From positions 62,001 to 126,000 of the forward strand of contig NZ_FTMD01000003.1 in NCBI RefSeq assembly GCF_900156155.1: a stretch of 64,000 nucleotides of DNA, written 5' to 3'. The notes under the pieces are model-generated. The model had not been told where the DNA came from, did no database searches, and saw only the letters and a program-made list of their open reading frames with translations. Shown here in pieces: positions 46,011 to 56,423 of the stretch (position 1 is its first letter; the number at the start of each line of letters is the position of its first letter). This DNA is from Aromatoleum tolulyticum (GTDB lineage Bacteria > Pseudomonadota > Gammaproteobacteria > Burkholderiales > Rhodocyclaceae). The translations under genes were made by a program, and so were the position numbers.

Positions 46011-47437
46011 TGCAGGGCACTCCTTTGTTCGACGGCGCCATTGAAAAACGCCGGGTTGGCGAGCGCGATCTCGCCGAAGGCTTCAAGACCGAAGGCCGTC
46101 CATTCGCGGATCTGGTCGCAATATTCGAAAGTCGGCAGGAAGGGGTCGCCGCTGCGCGAATAGGACTCGTGGTAGCAGCCGCCGGCGCACAGGCTGCGCG
46201 CGGGACAGACCTGGCAGGCGCCGTGCGGGGCCTGCGCGCGCGTCATGAACTGCGACAGCGAGTCGCGCGCGATGCCGTTCTCGACGTCGCCGAAGGTCTC
46301 CAGCTCCGAGCCGGTGAAGCGGTGGCACAGCGAGATCTTGCCGCTGGTGCCGACCGCGAGCAGGCCGACGCCGGCGCCGCAGGGCAGAACCTTGCGCGTG
46401 CCCATCCACAGGTCGGTCATCAGCTGCTGCATGTTGCCGAAGCCGTGACGCTTGCCGCGCTTGGCCTCGGACACGTACTCGCGGCCGAGCACCTTGAACG
46501 CTTCGAAGACGGTGTCGAGCTCGTCCCTGGTCAGGCCCACCGGGGAATCCGGCCCCGCCGTCGCGGGCGCGAAGCCGACCTCGAAGAAACCGAGTTCGTC
46601 GTGCAGGTGCTTGTAGATGCCGGCGACGTCGAGGTTGCCGCTTGCCAGCGTGACGCGCGCACCGACCGGCTTGGACTTGTAGCGTTCGAGCAGGCGCTTC
46701 ACGCGCATCGCGACGGTCTTGTAGGTGCCGCCGCCGGCGATGGTGCGGCGATGGCGGTCGTGCTGCGCCTGGTCGCCGTCGATGCTGATGGTGATGCCGA
46801 AGCGGTGCGTATCGAGGAAGTCGATGACCTCGTCGGTCAGCAGCGTCGCGTTGGTCGTCAGCGAGAACTCGACCTCCTTGCCGACCGCTGCGGCCTTCTC
46901 CTCGGCATACTCGACGAGGTCGCGGATGACCGCGATGCGCGTCAGCGGTTCGCCGCCGAAGAACACGATGCCGACGCGCTCGTTCTCGCTCGCCTCCTCC
47001 ATCAGCAGATCGATCGAGCGCGTGCCGGTCTGGTAGTCCATCACCGCCGAGTTTTTCGGCGAGGTCAGGTCCTCGCGGTAGCAATAGCTGCAGCCGAGGT
47101 TGCAGCCGGTCGTGAGCGTCAGCACCAGCGTCTTGAGCGGCGAACGCTCGACGACGCGCGCCGGGATCTCGTAGTGCTTGGGCTGCGGCGCGACGATGCC
47201 CAGGTCGATGAAGTCGCTCAGGCTGTCGCACAGCTCGGCCGGCGTGTAGCGGCCGTCGAAGCGCGCCTGGATGTCGTCCGCGCTGACCGCTGGCGCCGAC
47301 TCGAACAACCCGAGCAGGTCGGACGCGGCCGGATCGAGCTCGAAGATCGAGGTCGTCGGCACGTGCAGCAGCACCTGCCGGTCGCCCTTGCGGATCGCGC
47401 GGTAGTTGTGGGGTTGTACCTGCAATGTTGTAGTCAT
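46007..47437 (-). CDS. qhpD: QhpD radical SAM/SPASM thioether-forming maturase
   Basis: The protein has 476 residues. The SAM-cluster motif C112-x3-C116-x2-C119 lies in [14 protein letters not shown]. The C-terminal SPASM part has auxiliary-cluster cysteines ([31 protein letters not shown] and a final EYCDQI). The N-terminal 90 residues look like a peptide-recognition (RRE-like) region. It forms the three Cys-to-Asp/Glu thioethers in QhpC. It sits between qhpA and qhpC as in known qhp operons, with a GGAGA ribosome site. Confidence 0.96.
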   Translation of the reverse strand: MTTTLQVQPHNYRAIRKGDRQVLLHVPTTSIFELDPAASDLLGLFESAPAVSADDIQARFDGRYTPAELCDSLSDFIDLGIVAPQPKHYEIPARVVERSPLKTLVLTLTTGCNLGCSYCYREDLTSPKNSAVMDYQTGTRSIDLLMEEASENERVGIVFFGGEPLTRIAVIRDLVEYAEEKAAAVGKEVEFSLTTNATLLTDEVIDFLDTHRFGITISIDGDQAQHDRHRRTIAGGGTYKTVAMRVKRLLERYKSKPVGARVTLASGNLDVAGIYKHLHDELGFFEVGFAPATAGPDSPVGLTRDELDTVFEAFKVLGREYVSEAKRGKRHGFGNMQQLMTDLWMGTRKVLPCGAGVGLLAVGTSGKISLCHRFTGSELETFGDVENGIARDSLSQFMTRAQAPHGACQVCPARSLCAGGCYHESYSRSGDPFLPTFEYCDQIREWTAFGLEAFGEIALANPAFFNGAVEQRSALQ

Positions 47438-47456
47438 TGTCTCTTCTCCTTTGCCC

Positions 47457-49064
47457 TCAGCGCAGCGGCGTGGGGTTCCAGCGCTGCACGGTGACGACGA
47501 GCTGGCCTTTTGCGTTCAGCGAGCGCTCGCCGTCCGCGACGGTCGCGACGACCGACAGGTTGCCGACGTTGTTGAGGCCGCGGCGGTCGGGGTTCGGACC
47601 GGCGAAGGATGGCAGGAACTGCCCGTGCGGCTCCATGTGGCCGGCGTACTTGAGGTCTTCGTCGTGCTTGGCGCGCTCATCGAAAGGCTCGGTCGACCAC
47701 TTCGCCGGCACGCTGCCCAGGCGCACGTCATCGTCGGTGCCGGGCTTGCCGTCCGCGCCATCGAGGAAGGCCACGGCGTCGAACTGCGCGGTCACGGGCG
47801 GATTCGTGCCGCCGCCGACGCGGGCGATGCCGAACGCCGGTTCGACGCGCACCGAGTCGATCCGGCGATACACGGCGACGCTCTTGTCCGACTCGCGCCC
47901 ACCCACCGCGACCTTGCGCACGCCGGGCGCCGCGTCGGCTGCGACCTTCACGCGCACTTTCAGCTGCTCGGCCGATTTGCCCAGCCATTCCACCACCTCG
48001 ACGCCCGACCCGAGATCGAGCTTCGCATCGAGGCCGGCACCCGCGACCGTCACCGTCGCCGTCTCGCCCGCCCGCAGCATCTGCGGGCTCACGGACACCA
48101 GCGCGTTCTTCGCCGCCTTGTCGGCGCGCACCGCCTCGAACGTGGCCCCGATCTCGTCGGCCTTACGCAGGAACCAGCGCCCGCTCATGCGTGCGCCGTC
48201 CTCGCTCAGCGCGAAGATCGACTGCGTCTGCTCGTTGCCGAGCTGCGCCGTGCCGCGCCATTCGTAGCCGGTGTAGACGAGCGACTCACCCTTGCCGCGC
48301 ACGGTGTTGCCCGGCCCGAAGTGCAGCTCGTAGCCGACCTCGTAGCGGTCCTTGCCTTTTGCGGTCACGGTCATCGTGCCGGTATAGGCACCCCAGCCCG
48401 ACCGCTCGCCCGCGACGACCCAGCGCCCGGCGGCCGGCCGGTGCTTCGCGCGGCTCCAGTCGCGCCACGCGTCGGTGTTCTTCGGGTACATCTCCGCGAG
48501 CCGGCCGGGCATCTTGTCGCGCGCGATCTCCCACCAGTTGCGGTCGCGGCCCAGCGCCGAGTACTCCGCGCTGGGGAACTGGCCAAGGTGCGTGTGCATG
48601 AGCTTGCGCCATTCGTCCTCGTCGCGCCGCTGCAGCGCGACGCGGCCGTAGCTGTGGCAGCGCCCGCACATCTGCGCCATCTCCTCGTCGGGCGGCGCAT
48701 CCTGCATGTTCGGTCGCCGCTCGGTCAGGAAGCGGAACGCTGCGGCCTCGGACGGCGCGAGCCCCTGCCGGTCGGCGAGGTACTTGACCACCGCGCGGCG
48801 CTCGTCGGCCGTCAGTTCGACCTTGTGCCAGATGCCCATGCGCACGACGGTCATGTCCCAGCCCTCGGGCGTCTTGCGCACCTCGGGGATGCGCGTGAGC
48901 TTGCCGTCCTCGAGGTGACAGCTCGCGCACTTCTTGTCGATCACTTCGCGGCCGGGATCCTGCGCCGCGACGGCGGGCGTCGTGCCCGCCATGCCCAGCG
49001 CCAGCGCCACCGCGCCGGCGATGCGCAGATGTCTGCGCGTGTTTTTTATGGTCTCAGGCTTCAC
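47457..49064 (-). CDS. qhpA: Quinohemoprotein amine dehydrogenase alpha subunit (diheme)
   Basis: From GTG 49064 the product has 535 residues, with a signal peptide ending in TTPAVA-AQ. Two c-type heme sites are CASCH (C46/C49) and CGRCH (C133/C136), in an N-terminal diheme domain. Beta-sandwich domains make up the rest. It passes electrons from CTQ to a soluble carrier such as a cytochrome or azurin. A GGAG 6 nt upstream supports 49064; a GTG at 49076 is an alternative. Confidence 0.95.
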   Translation of the reverse strand: MKPETIKNTRRHLRIAGAVALALGMAGTTPAVAAQDPGREVIDKKCASCHLEDGKLTRIPEVRKTPEGWDMTVVRMGIWHKVELTADERRAVVKYLADRQGLAPSEAAAFRFLTERRPNMQDAPPDEEMAQMCGRCHSYGRVALQRRDEDEWRKLMHTHLGQFPSAEYSALGRDRNWWEIARDKMPGRLAEMYPKNTDAWRDWSRAKHRPAAGRWVVAGERSGWGAYTGTMTVTAKGKDRYEVGYELHFGPGNTVRGKGESLVYTGYEWRGTAQLGNEQTQSIFALSEDGARMSGRWFLRKADEIGATFEAVRADKAAKNALVSVSPQMLRAGETATVTVAGAGLDAKLDLGSGVEVVEWLGKSAEQLKVRVKVAADAAPGVRKVAVGGRESDKSVAVYRRIDSVRVEPAFGIARVGGGTNPPVTAQFDAVAFLDGADGKPGTDDDVRLGSVPAKWSTEPFDERAKHDEDLKYAGHMEPHGQFLPSFAGPNPDRRGLNNVGNLSVVATVADGERSLNAKGQLVVTVQRWNPTPLR

Positions 49065-49131
49065 TTCTGTCTCCACTCTCCGGTGAGGAAATGCGCCGCC
49101 CCGTCAATCGCGACAAGGCGGCGCCCCGCAC

Positions 49132-50634
49132 TCACAGCGCCATGATCACGGACTTGGATTCGGTGTACAGGTCGAGCACCGCACGCCCCATCTCGCGCCC
49201 GATGCCGGACTGCTTTAAGCCGCCGAAGGGCATCGCGTTGTCGAGGATGTTGTGGCAGTTCACCCACACCGTGCCGGCCTGGATCTTCGGGATCAGGCGA
49301 TGCACGCGCGACAGGTCGTTCGACCAGATGCTCGCCGCGAGCCCGTAAGGCGTGTCGTTCGCACGTCGCGCGACTTCGTCCAGATCGTCGTACGGCATCG
49401 CCACGACCACCGGCCCGAAGATCTCCTCGCGTACGACCTTCATGTCGTCGGTCGTATCGACCAGCACCGTCGGCTTCACGAAGTAGCCTGCGCCCTCGCC
49501 CGCCGCGCCGCCGGTCGCTGCCCGTGCACCTTCGGCGAAGCCGCTCTCGATATAGCCGAGCACGCGCTTCTGCTGCGTCGCGGACACCAGCGGGCCGATC
49601 TGTGTGGTCGGGTCGATGCCGGCGCCGAGCTTCATGCCGGCGGCGATGCCCGAGAGGCCTTCGACGACCTCGTCGAAGCGGCTCTTATGCACGAAGAGGC
49701 GCGAACCGGCCGTGCACACCTGCCCTTGGTTGAAGAAGATCGCCTGCGCGGCACCCGCCGCGGCCTGGCTCACGTCCGCATCATCGAGCACGATCACCGG
49801 GCTCTTGCCGCCCAATTCCAGCGACACGCGCGTCATGTTGTCGAGCGCGGCCTTGCCGACGAGCTTGCCGATTTCGGTCGAGCCGGTGAAGGCGACCTTC
49901 TCGACGCCTTTGTGCGACGCGAGCGCCGCGCCCGCCTTGTGGCCGAGGCCGGTCACGACGTTGAGCACGCCGGCCGGGTAGCCCGCCTCCAGCGCGAGTT
50001 CCGCGAAGCGCAGCGCGGAGAGCGGCGTCTCCTCGGCCGGCTTCAGCACCATCGTGCAGCCGGTCGCGAGTGCCGGCGCTACCTTCCACGCCGCCATCAG
50101 CAGCGGGAAGTTCCACGGGATGATCGCTCCGACCACGCCGACCGGCTCGCGGCGCGTGAAGCCGAAGAACTCGCGGTCGCGCACGATGGGCACCGACACG
50201 TCCATCGTCGAACCTTCGATCTTGGTCGCCCAACCCGCCATGTAGCGCAGGAAATCCACCACCAGCGCGACGTCGACGTGGCGCGCCATCGTCACCGGCT
50301 TGCCGTTGTCGAGCGACTCGATCTCGGCAAGCTCCTGGGCATTCGCTTCCACGAGATCGGCGAACTTCAGCAGCAGGCGCTCGCGATCGACCGGCCGCAT
50401 CTTCGGCCAGTCACCCGATTCGAACGCGCGCCGTGCCGCGGCGACCGCGCGGTCGATGTCTTCCGCCCCGCCCGCCGGCACGCTGGCGAATTTCTCGCCG
50501 CTGGCCGGATCGACCACCGCCAGCGTCTCGCCGCTCGCCGCCTCGACCCACTCGGCGCCGATCAGCATGCGCCGGGGATTCTCGAGAAAGCGCCGTGTGC
50601 CGTCGCTCAGCAGTTGTCCGTGGTAACGCTCCAT
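49132..50634 (-). CDS. NAD(P)-dependent aldehyde dehydrogenase
   Basis: The protein has 500 residues. It has IIPWNFPLLMAAWKVAPAL, the catalytic Glu in LELGGKSP and the catalytic Cys in NQGQVCTAGSR, plus PFGGLKQSGIGRE near the end. It oxidises aldehydes to acids. It lies 67 bp ahead of qhpA on the same strand, so it most likely removes the aldehyde made from the amine. A GAGGAG ribosome site precedes the ATG. Confidence 0.95.
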   Translation of the reverse strand: MERYHGQLLSDGTRRFLENPRRMLIGAEWVEAASGETLAVVDPASGEKFASVPAGGAEDIDRAVAAARRAFESGDWPKMRPVDRERLLLKFADLVEANAQELAEIESLDNGKPVTMARHVDVALVVDFLRYMAGWATKIEGSTMDVSVPIVRDREFFGFTRREPVGVVGAIIPWNFPLLMAAWKVAPALATGCTMVLKPAEETPLSALRFAELALEAGYPAGVLNVVTGLGHKAGAALASHKGVEKVAFTGSTEIGKLVGKAALDNMTRVSLELGGKSPVIVLDDADVSQAAAGAAQAIFFNQGQVCTAGSRLFVHKSRFDEVVEGLSGIAAGMKLGAGIDPTTQIGPLVSATQQKRVLGYIESGFAEGARAATGGAAGEGAGYFVKPTVLVDTTDDMKVVREEIFGPVVVAMPYDDLDEVARRANDTPYGLAASIWSNDLSRVHRLIPKIQAGTVWVNCHNILDNAMPFGGLKQSGIGREMGRAVLDLYTESKSVIMAL

Positions 50635-50712
50635 GTATCTGTCTCCTCTGTCTTATTGGTTGGTTTGTTGATTTGATCTGCGGGGCGGATCAGCCGACGC
50701 CCTGCGTGCGGG

Positions 50713-51192
50713 TCAGGCGTCCGGCCCGCCGTCGATCAGCCCGGCGCGCGCCACGGCCGTCGCCCGCGCCGCATCCGCGCCCTCCGGATCGATGTCGAGC
50801 TGCTGGGCGAGCCGCGACACCAGCCGCTCCTCGAGCCGCTCGAGATCGCCGTCTGCATAGGCGACCTCCCACAGCATCGTCAGCACCTCGCGCCGTTCGG
50901 CGGCGTTGAAGCCGGCCCGCACGGCCTCGGCGAACTCCCAGTCATCCAGCACCTCCGCAAACCGCTCGTCGGCCACTTCGACAAGCTTGCGGGCGTCCTC
51001 CTCGGGCAGCGCGAAGTGCTCGCACAGCAGGCGCCTGATCGCCCCCTGCTCGCGTTCGCTCGCGCGGTGATCGATGTACATCGCTTCGAGCAGCAGCGCC
51101 GCAACCGCGATATGCCGGCGCTCGAAGGGGCCCGTTTCGAGTCCTTCCGCCTGGAGTTCCCCGGAAAGCAGCGCCATCAGTTTGGTGAGCAT
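50713..51192 (-). CDS. TerB-like protein
   Basis: The 159-residue all-helical acidic protein has TerB/DjlA-type blocks (IAVAALLLEAMYIDHRASERE and MLWEVAYADGDLERLEERL), whose Asp residues could bind metal. The TerB fold is named for tellurite resistance, but many members have other roles. No other ter gene is present. It sits between the YCF48 and aldehyde dehydrogenase genes; its role there is unknown. Confidence 0.85.
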   Translation of the reverse strand: MLTKLMALLSGELQAEGLETGPFERRHIAVAALLLEAMYIDHRASEREQGAIRRLLCEHFALPEEDARKLVEVADERFAEVLDDWEFAEAVRAGFNAAERREVLTMLWEVAYADGDLERLEERLVSRLAQQLDIDPEGADAARATAVARAGLIDGGPDA

Positions 51193-51213
51193 GCGCAGGT
51201 CTCCCTGTCCCTG

Positions 51214-52185
51214 TTATTTGTTGGATACGAGGCGCTCGACGCCGAGCTGGCCGGCAACGACGACGGTGCCCGTCGGTGCGGCGACGACGGCGGCGAGGTT
51301 CTGGCGATCGGGACGCACCTCCAGCTGGAAGGGCGCCGTCCCGCTGCCACGCAGCACGACCCCGCCCGCACCGACGACGATCAGCCCGCCGTTCGCGAGC
51401 GCGATCCCCGAAGTCAGCGATTGCTCGGTCCCCGTCTCACGGACCTGCCAGGTGGTGCCGCCGTCCCGGCTCGCAATCACACGCCCGCTCATGCCCAGCA
51501 GCACGACCTCGCCGTCCGCCCGCTCGAGCCCGCTCCACAGCGAACCCGACACGCCGGTCGCAAGCTTCGTCCACGTCGCACCGCGATCGGTCGAACGGAA
51601 CGCGACGCCGGTTTCCGCGGCGATGAAGAGCTTCCCCTCACGGGTGCCGAAGATGTGATTGAGGTGCAGGTCGCCGTCGTGCCCCCGGCCGACCGCGAGG
51701 TGCTCCCAGTTGTGTCCCCCGTCCAGCGTCCGGAAAGCCGCGCCGTAGGCCCCGACCGCGTAACCGCGCTGCGCGTCGGCGAAGTGCACCGACAGCAGCA
51801 CCGGCTTGTCGTCGAGCGTCGCCTGCAGCTGCCAGTTCGCGCCGCCGTCGGTCGTCGCGAGGATCACGCCGCCGTGCCCGACTGCCCAGCCGCGCGTCTC
51901 GTCGACGAAATGCACCGCGGTCAGCAGCGCACTCACCGGCACCTCGGCCTGCTGCCAGGTCTTGCCCTCGTCGGTCGAGCGCACGATCGTCCCGTAATCG
52001 CCGACCGCGACGAGCGCATTGCCCGCGCGCACCATCCCGGTCACCGGCACCTTTGCGGCGAGCCGCGCCTTCATCGCCGGCGCCGGCACTTTCGCCGCAT
52101 CGGCCGGCGCGGCGGCGAATACCGTCGCGCTCGCCGCCAGACACAGGCCGAGCAAAGTCCGCCCGATTCGATTGCTTGTCTTCAT
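51214..52185 (-). CDS. YCF48/BNR-repeat periplasmic beta-propeller protein
   Basis: From ATG 52185 the product has 323 residues, with a signal peptide (ATVFAAAPADA-AK). Repeats of the pattern S-T-D-x-G-x-T-W (STDEGKTWQ, TTDGGANWQ, TLDGGHNWE, STDRGATWT, SRDGGTTWQ) mark a BNR/YCF48 propeller as in the photosystem II assembly factor HCF136. In non-phototrophs it accompanies RND, DUF1302 and DUF1329 genes. A GAGGTGAT ribosome site supports this start; it lies 10 bp behind the RND gene. Confidence 0.9.
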   Translation of the reverse strand: MKTSNRIGRTLLGLCLAASATVFAAAPADAAKVPAPAMKARLAAKVPVTGMVRAGNALVAVGDYGTIVRSTDEGKTWQQAEVPVSALLTAVHFVDETRGWAVGHGGVILATTDGGANWQLQATLDDKPVLLSVHFADAQRGYAVGAYGAAFRTLDGGHNWEHLAVGRGHDGDLHLNHIFGTREGKLFIAAETGVAFRSTDRGATWTKLATGVSGSLWSGLERADGEVVLLGMSGRVIASRDGGTTWQVRETGTEQSLTSGIALANGGLIVVGAGGVVLRGSGTAPFQLEVRPDRQNLAAVVAAPTGTVVVAGQLGVERLVSNK

Positions 52186-52195
52186 CGGGATCACC

Positions 52196-54559
52196 TCAGT
52201 GGGCCATCAGCGGCGCGCGGACCGGGCCGCGGCGCGGGATCAGCACGTCGATCGTCACCGCCAGCGCGGGCAGCAAGGTGATCGCCATGATCATGTTCAC
52301 CATGAACATGAAGGTCAGCAGCATCCCCATATCGGCCTGGAACTTCAGCGCCGAGAACGACCAGGTCGCCACGCCGATCGACAGCGTCACCGCCGTGAAC
52401 ACGGTCGCCACACCGATCTCGCGCAAGGCCTGCTTGAAGGCCGTGACGATGTCCTCGCCGTGCGCCAGATGCATCTGCAGCCGGTTGTAGATGTAGAACG
52501 CGTAATCGACGCCGATCCCCACAGCCAGCACCATCACCGGCAGCGTCGCGACCGTCAGGCCGATGTCGAGCGCCTTCATGAACCAGTAGCCGAGGAAGGT
52601 CGCCAGCGTCAGCGGCAGGCAGCATGCGATCATCGCGCGCCAGTCGCGATACACCGCGAACACCAGCACCAGGATAGTGGCATACACGTAGAGCATCATC
52701 GGCAGCTCCGAATGCTCCACCACCTCGTTGGTCGCCGCCTGCACGCCGGCGTTGCCGCTCGCGAGCCGCACCGTCACGCCCGGGAAAGGCTGCATCTCGC
52801 GGAAATGCTTCACTGCCGCGACCACTTCCTTGATCGTCGAGGCCTTGTGGTCGGCGAGATACAGATTCACCGGCAGCAGCGTGCAATCCGCATTGAATAG
52901 CCGCATGCCTTCCGGCACCTGGCGCACCGCCTCGCCCAACGTCAGTTCCTCCTGCGGCAGCGCGGCCCACTTCGGATTGCCTTCATTGACGCCGGATGCG
53001 GCGAGCTTCGTGAGGCTCGGCAAGGATTGCGCCGACAGCACGCCCGGTACGTTCGCCAGATACCACGTCAGCCGGTCGACATGACTCATGATGTCGTGGC
53101 GATAGCAGCCATCGGCAGGCGATTCGACCACCACCGTCAGCAGGTCCAGCCCCAGCGCGTAGCGCGCGACCACCGCCTCGACGTCCTGGTTGTAGCGCGA
53201 GTCGTCGTGCAGCTCCGGTGCGCCCGGCAACACGTGACCGACGTGGCGCCCCTGGCTCTGCCACACCGCCACCGCCAACAGCGCGAGGCACACCAGCGTC
53301 CCGATCGCCGCGTTGCGCGGATTCGCGATATGCACCCCGAGCGAAGCCATCGTGCGGTTGCGCAGCCCCTCCATCTTGGTCGCGCGCCCGACGAAGCGAT
53401 CGTCGAAGCGGAAGTAGCTTGCGAGCACCGGCAGCATGATCAGGTTGGTCACGATCTTGTATGCGACGCCCACCGAAGCCGTGATCGCCAGCTCGCGGAT
53501 CATCGGAATCGGCACCAGCACCAGCGTCGCGAAACCGACGAAGGCCGTGATCAGCGCGAGCGTGCCCGGCACCAGCAGCCCGGTGAAGCTGCGGCTTGCC
53601 GCCGTGTAGCCGTCGGCCCCGTTGATCACTTCCTTGGCGATGTAGTTCACCTGCTGGATGCCGTGCGACACGCCGATCGCGAACACCAGGAAGGGCACCA
53701 GGATCGCCAGCGGATCCAGCCCGAAACCCAGCAGCGTGATGGTGCCGAACTGCCACACCACCGACACCAGCGAGCACGCCAGCGGCAGGAAGGTCAGCAT
53801 CCAGGAGCGGGTGTACCAATAGACGGCCGCCGCGGTCAGCAGGAAGGCGAGCGCGAAGAACTCGATCACGCTCGTCGCCCCTTCCGAGATGTCGCCCATC
53901 TGCTTGGCGAAGCCGATGATGCGGATCTTCACGTCGCCGTCGGTGAAGGTGTCCCGCACCTCGCGCTCGAGCCGCTGGCTGAACTCCGCGTAGTCGAGCC
54001 GCTCGCCGGTCTGCGGATCGGGGTCGGCCAGTTCCGCGACGACCATCGCCGACGACGAGTCGTTGGCGACCAGGCTGCCGATGAAGCCGCCGACGATCGT
54101 GCGCTCGCGGATCGCCGCGATGTTGTCCGGCGTCAGCGCCTTCACCGTCACGTCGCCGCCGATAACGTCCTCGGCCTTCATGCCCTCCTCGGTGATCTGC
54201 ACCGCGCGGGTGTTGGGCGTCCAGAGGGACGTCACCGTGCGCCGGTCGACGCCCTTCATGAAGAACAGCGCCTGCGTCACGTCATAAAGTCTGGTCAGGG
54301 CCTTCTCGTTCCAGATGTCGCCCTTCGTGGCCTCGACGGTCACGATGATGCGGTTCGCGCCGAACAGCACCTCGCGATACTGGTTGAAGGTCTGGATGTA
54401 TTCGTGGTTTTGCGGCAGCTGCTTGTCGAAGCCGGCGCTCATGTGCAGGCGCGACGCGAACAGCGCCATCACCACCGTGAAGCCGAGCAGCGCGAGCAGG
54501 ATCAGCAGGCGGTGCCTGAAGCACACACGCTGCATCGCCAGCACCAGTTTTTCGATCAT
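52196..54559 (-). CDS. RND/MMPL-family transporter
   Basis: The protein has 787 residues with 12 expected TM helices in the RND layout: TM1 near 15-35, a large periplasmic loop to about 230, TM2-6, a second loop and TM8-12. Two sterol-sensing-like halves contain GVSHGIQQVNYIAKE and VGIGVDYAFYIYNRLQ, the equivalent proton-relay regions. It resembles MMPL or hopanoid-type exporters of hydrophobic molecules. It is flanked by YCF48 and DUF1302 genes. Confidence 0.92.
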   Translation of the reverse strand: MIEKLVLAMQRVCFRHRLLILLALLGFTVVMALFASRLHMSAGFDKQLPQNHEYIQTFNQYREVLFGANRIIVTVEATKGDIWNEKALTRLYDVTQALFFMKGVDRRTVTSLWTPNTRAVQITEEGMKAEDVIGGDVTVKALTPDNIAAIRERTIVGGFIGSLVANDSSSAMVVAELADPDPQTGERLDYAEFSQRLEREVRDTFTDGDVKIRIIGFAKQMGDISEGATSVIEFFALAFLLTAAAVYWYTRSWMLTFLPLACSLVSVVWQFGTITLLGFGLDPLAILVPFLVFAIGVSHGIQQVNYIAKEVINGADGYTAASRSFTGLLVPGTLALITAFVGFATLVLVPIPMIRELAITASVGVAYKIVTNLIMLPVLASYFRFDDRFVGRATKMEGLRNRTMASLGVHIANPRNAAIGTLVCLALLAVAVWQSQGRHVGHVLPGAPELHDDSRYNQDVEAVVARYALGLDLLTVVVESPADGCYRHDIMSHVDRLTWYLANVPGVLSAQSLPSLTKLAASGVNEGNPKWAALPQEELTLGEAVRQVPEGMRLFNADCTLLPVNLYLADHKASTIKEVVAAVKHFREMQPFPGVTVRLASGNAGVQAATNEVVEHSELPMMLYVYATILVLVFAVYRDWRAMIACCLPLTLATFLGYWFMKALDIGLTVATLPVMVLAVGIGVDYAFYIYNRLQMHLAHGEDIVTAFKQALREIGVATVFTAVTLSIGVATWSFSALKFQADMGMLLTFMFMVNMIMAITLLPALAVTIDVLIPRRGPVRAPLMAH

Positions 54560-54620
54560 GTCGGGGTATCCATTGAGCCGGCACCGACGGACTCGCGTCC
54601 CGCCAGCGCCGGCATCTGCA

Positions 54621-56396
54621 TCAGAACGAGTACGAAACGCTTGCCGAGAGGAAGTCGCGGTCGCGCATCAGGTTGTTGGCGCCGCCGCCGTAGAAGGTCA
54701 CCCACTGGATCGCGCCCTTCCACGCGTCGCGGTAGTTCGCGAACAGCGACAGCGTCAGCGCCTTGCGCCCCTCGACGAAAGGCAGCCCGTTCGGCGTCGT
54801 GCCATTCACGTCGTGGTACCAGTCGATCTGCGGCGTCAGCGTCACGCCGGTACCGGCGACGTTCGGGTAGTTCAGCGCCGCCTCCACCACGTAGCCCCAC
54901 GAGGTCTTGTCGGGCAGCGAGTAGTCGGGCAGGAAGTACGGTACGCGCCCGCTGAGGTCGAGCCCCGGGTAATGCGCGACGGCCGCCTCGGCAAGGATGA
55001 AGCCGTCCGTCGCCCCCAGCGCCTTCGCGACGCCGCCGAGCGGGTCGTTGTGCGAGAAGGTGTAGAAGCCCGTCAGGTGGAACTGGTACTTCTCCTCCTC
55101 GACAAAGCCCGGATTGCCGCCGCCATCACGATAGATGCTGTACTTCCCGGTAAAGGGCACGGTCGGGTCGATGCCGACACTGTCGTTCGGGCGGTACGAC
55201 AGCTCCGCGCCGACTGCAACGTTGGCGATCTTCGTGTTCGCCGAGATCGCATACAGATCCTTGTCCTCGCCGTAGGCGATGAAGTATCCGGTCACCGCCC
55301 CGAGGCTGTTGCCGGTGAAACCGAGGAAGGGCAGCTTGTCGTGGTAGCGCTGGTACGTGAAGGCGAACTCGGTGTCGATCTCCTCCGCGTTGTAGCGGAA
55401 GTTCACGCCGTACTGGCCCGTCTTCTTCGGCTTGTTGGTCCCCAGATAAGGCACCGCAATGCCCGCCGCGACGGCATCCGCATCCGAGATCCCGGGATTG
55501 TCGCCGCAGTGCCCGGTCGGCAGGCCCGCGCAGGCGCCCGGCCCGGCGAAGTCCTCGATGATGCTGGTCGGCACGTACGCGACGCGCCGCCCCTTGCCCA
55601 GCACGTCCGCCGCCGAGAAAAAGGTCCCTACCGGATCGAACTTGAAGCCGTTCCACGCGAACTGGTAGTACGCCTCCGCCCCCAGTTTCTCGGTCAGGCC
55701 CAGCGAAGCCGACAGCATCGGCGCCGGAATGAAGATTTCCTTCAGCTGCGTGCCCGGCACATGGAACTTCTGCAGGTCGATCGCGTTGATCTGGTTCACG
55801 CCGCCGATGATGAAGATGTCCTCGCCCCAGGAAATCACCTGGTTGCCGAATTTCACCTTGCCGCGCCGCTCGCCGACGGTGAACTCCTTGGCGACCCACG
55901 CGTCGAGCAAGGTCATCTCGCCCGAAGCCTCGTCCGCGACCGACGTGCGCCGCGTGTCGTCCGACTTCGTATCGACGAACCAGTTGAAGCGCGCCAGCGC
56001 ACTCCAACCGCCCGGATACTTCAGCGACAGGTCGTGCGTGCCCTTGAGCACTGCCGAGACGATGTCGCCCTTCTTGTAGTTCAGGTTGCCGTCGTCGAAG
56101 TTGGTGAAATTGAAATCGGCGTTGGCATACCCGTTACCGGCCTGCTTCGTGTGCAGTTCGTTGTTCGTCGTGTTGTTGCAGCCGCCGCTGTCGTTGCCGA
56201 CCGTCTTGCAGCCCGCCGACTGCAACCGGCTGATGACGCCGTACGAGACGGTGCTGTCGAAGCTGCCCGACACCCCCTCTTCCGAACCGAAGCGAAACGC
56301 ATGGCTCGCCGGCGACCAGCATGCCGCCGCAACCGCAACTGCCAGGATCGAAGGCGCGAGCGTGCCCCGACGATCCGAAATCGTCCTTTTCTTCAT
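54621..56396 (-). CDS. DUF1302 family outer-membrane protein
   Basis: The protein has 591 residues. A signal peptide is followed by FRFGSEEGVSGSFDSTVSYG, the DUF1302 start, many alternating beta-strands and a C-terminal aromatic end DRDFLSASVSYSF, as in outer-membrane beta-barrels. It probably forms a channel or binding surface for a hydrophobic substrate. It is 27 bp behind the DUF1329 gene. Confidence 0.92.
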   Translation of the reverse strand: MKKRTISDRRGTLAPSILAVAVAAACWSPASHAFRFGSEEGVSGSFDSTVSYGVISRLQSAGCKTVGNDSGGCNNTTNNELHTKQAGNGYANADFNFTNFDDGNLNYKKGDIVSAVLKGTHDLSLKYPGGWSALARFNWFVDTKSDDTRRTSVADEASGEMTLLDAWVAKEFTVGERRGKVKFGNQVISWGEDIFIIGGVNQINAIDLQKFHVPGTQLKEIFIPAPMLSASLGLTEKLGAEAYYQFAWNGFKFDPVGTFFSAADVLGKGRRVAYVPTSIIEDFAGPGACAGLPTGHCGDNPGISDADAVAAGIAVPYLGTNKPKKTGQYGVNFRYNAEEIDTEFAFTYQRYHDKLPFLGFTGNSLGAVTGYFIAYGEDKDLYAISANTKIANVAVGAELSYRPNDSVGIDPTVPFTGKYSIYRDGGGNPGFVEEEKYQFHLTGFYTFSHNDPLGGVAKALGATDGFILAEAAVAHYPGLDLSGRVPYFLPDYSLPDKTSWGYVVEAALNYPNVAGTGVTLTPQIDWYHDVNGTTPNGLPFVEGRKALTLSLFANYRDAWKGAIQWVTFYGGGANNLMRDRDFLSASVSYSF

Positions 56397-56423
56397 GGAG
56401 ACTCTCCCTGAGTGGAGTGGGGG

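Noticed and set aside
44437-46086. A 549-residue minus-strand frame overlapping qhpB and qhpC
   Set aside because: Out-of-frame shadow; qhpB and qhpC have clear family matches in the other frame.
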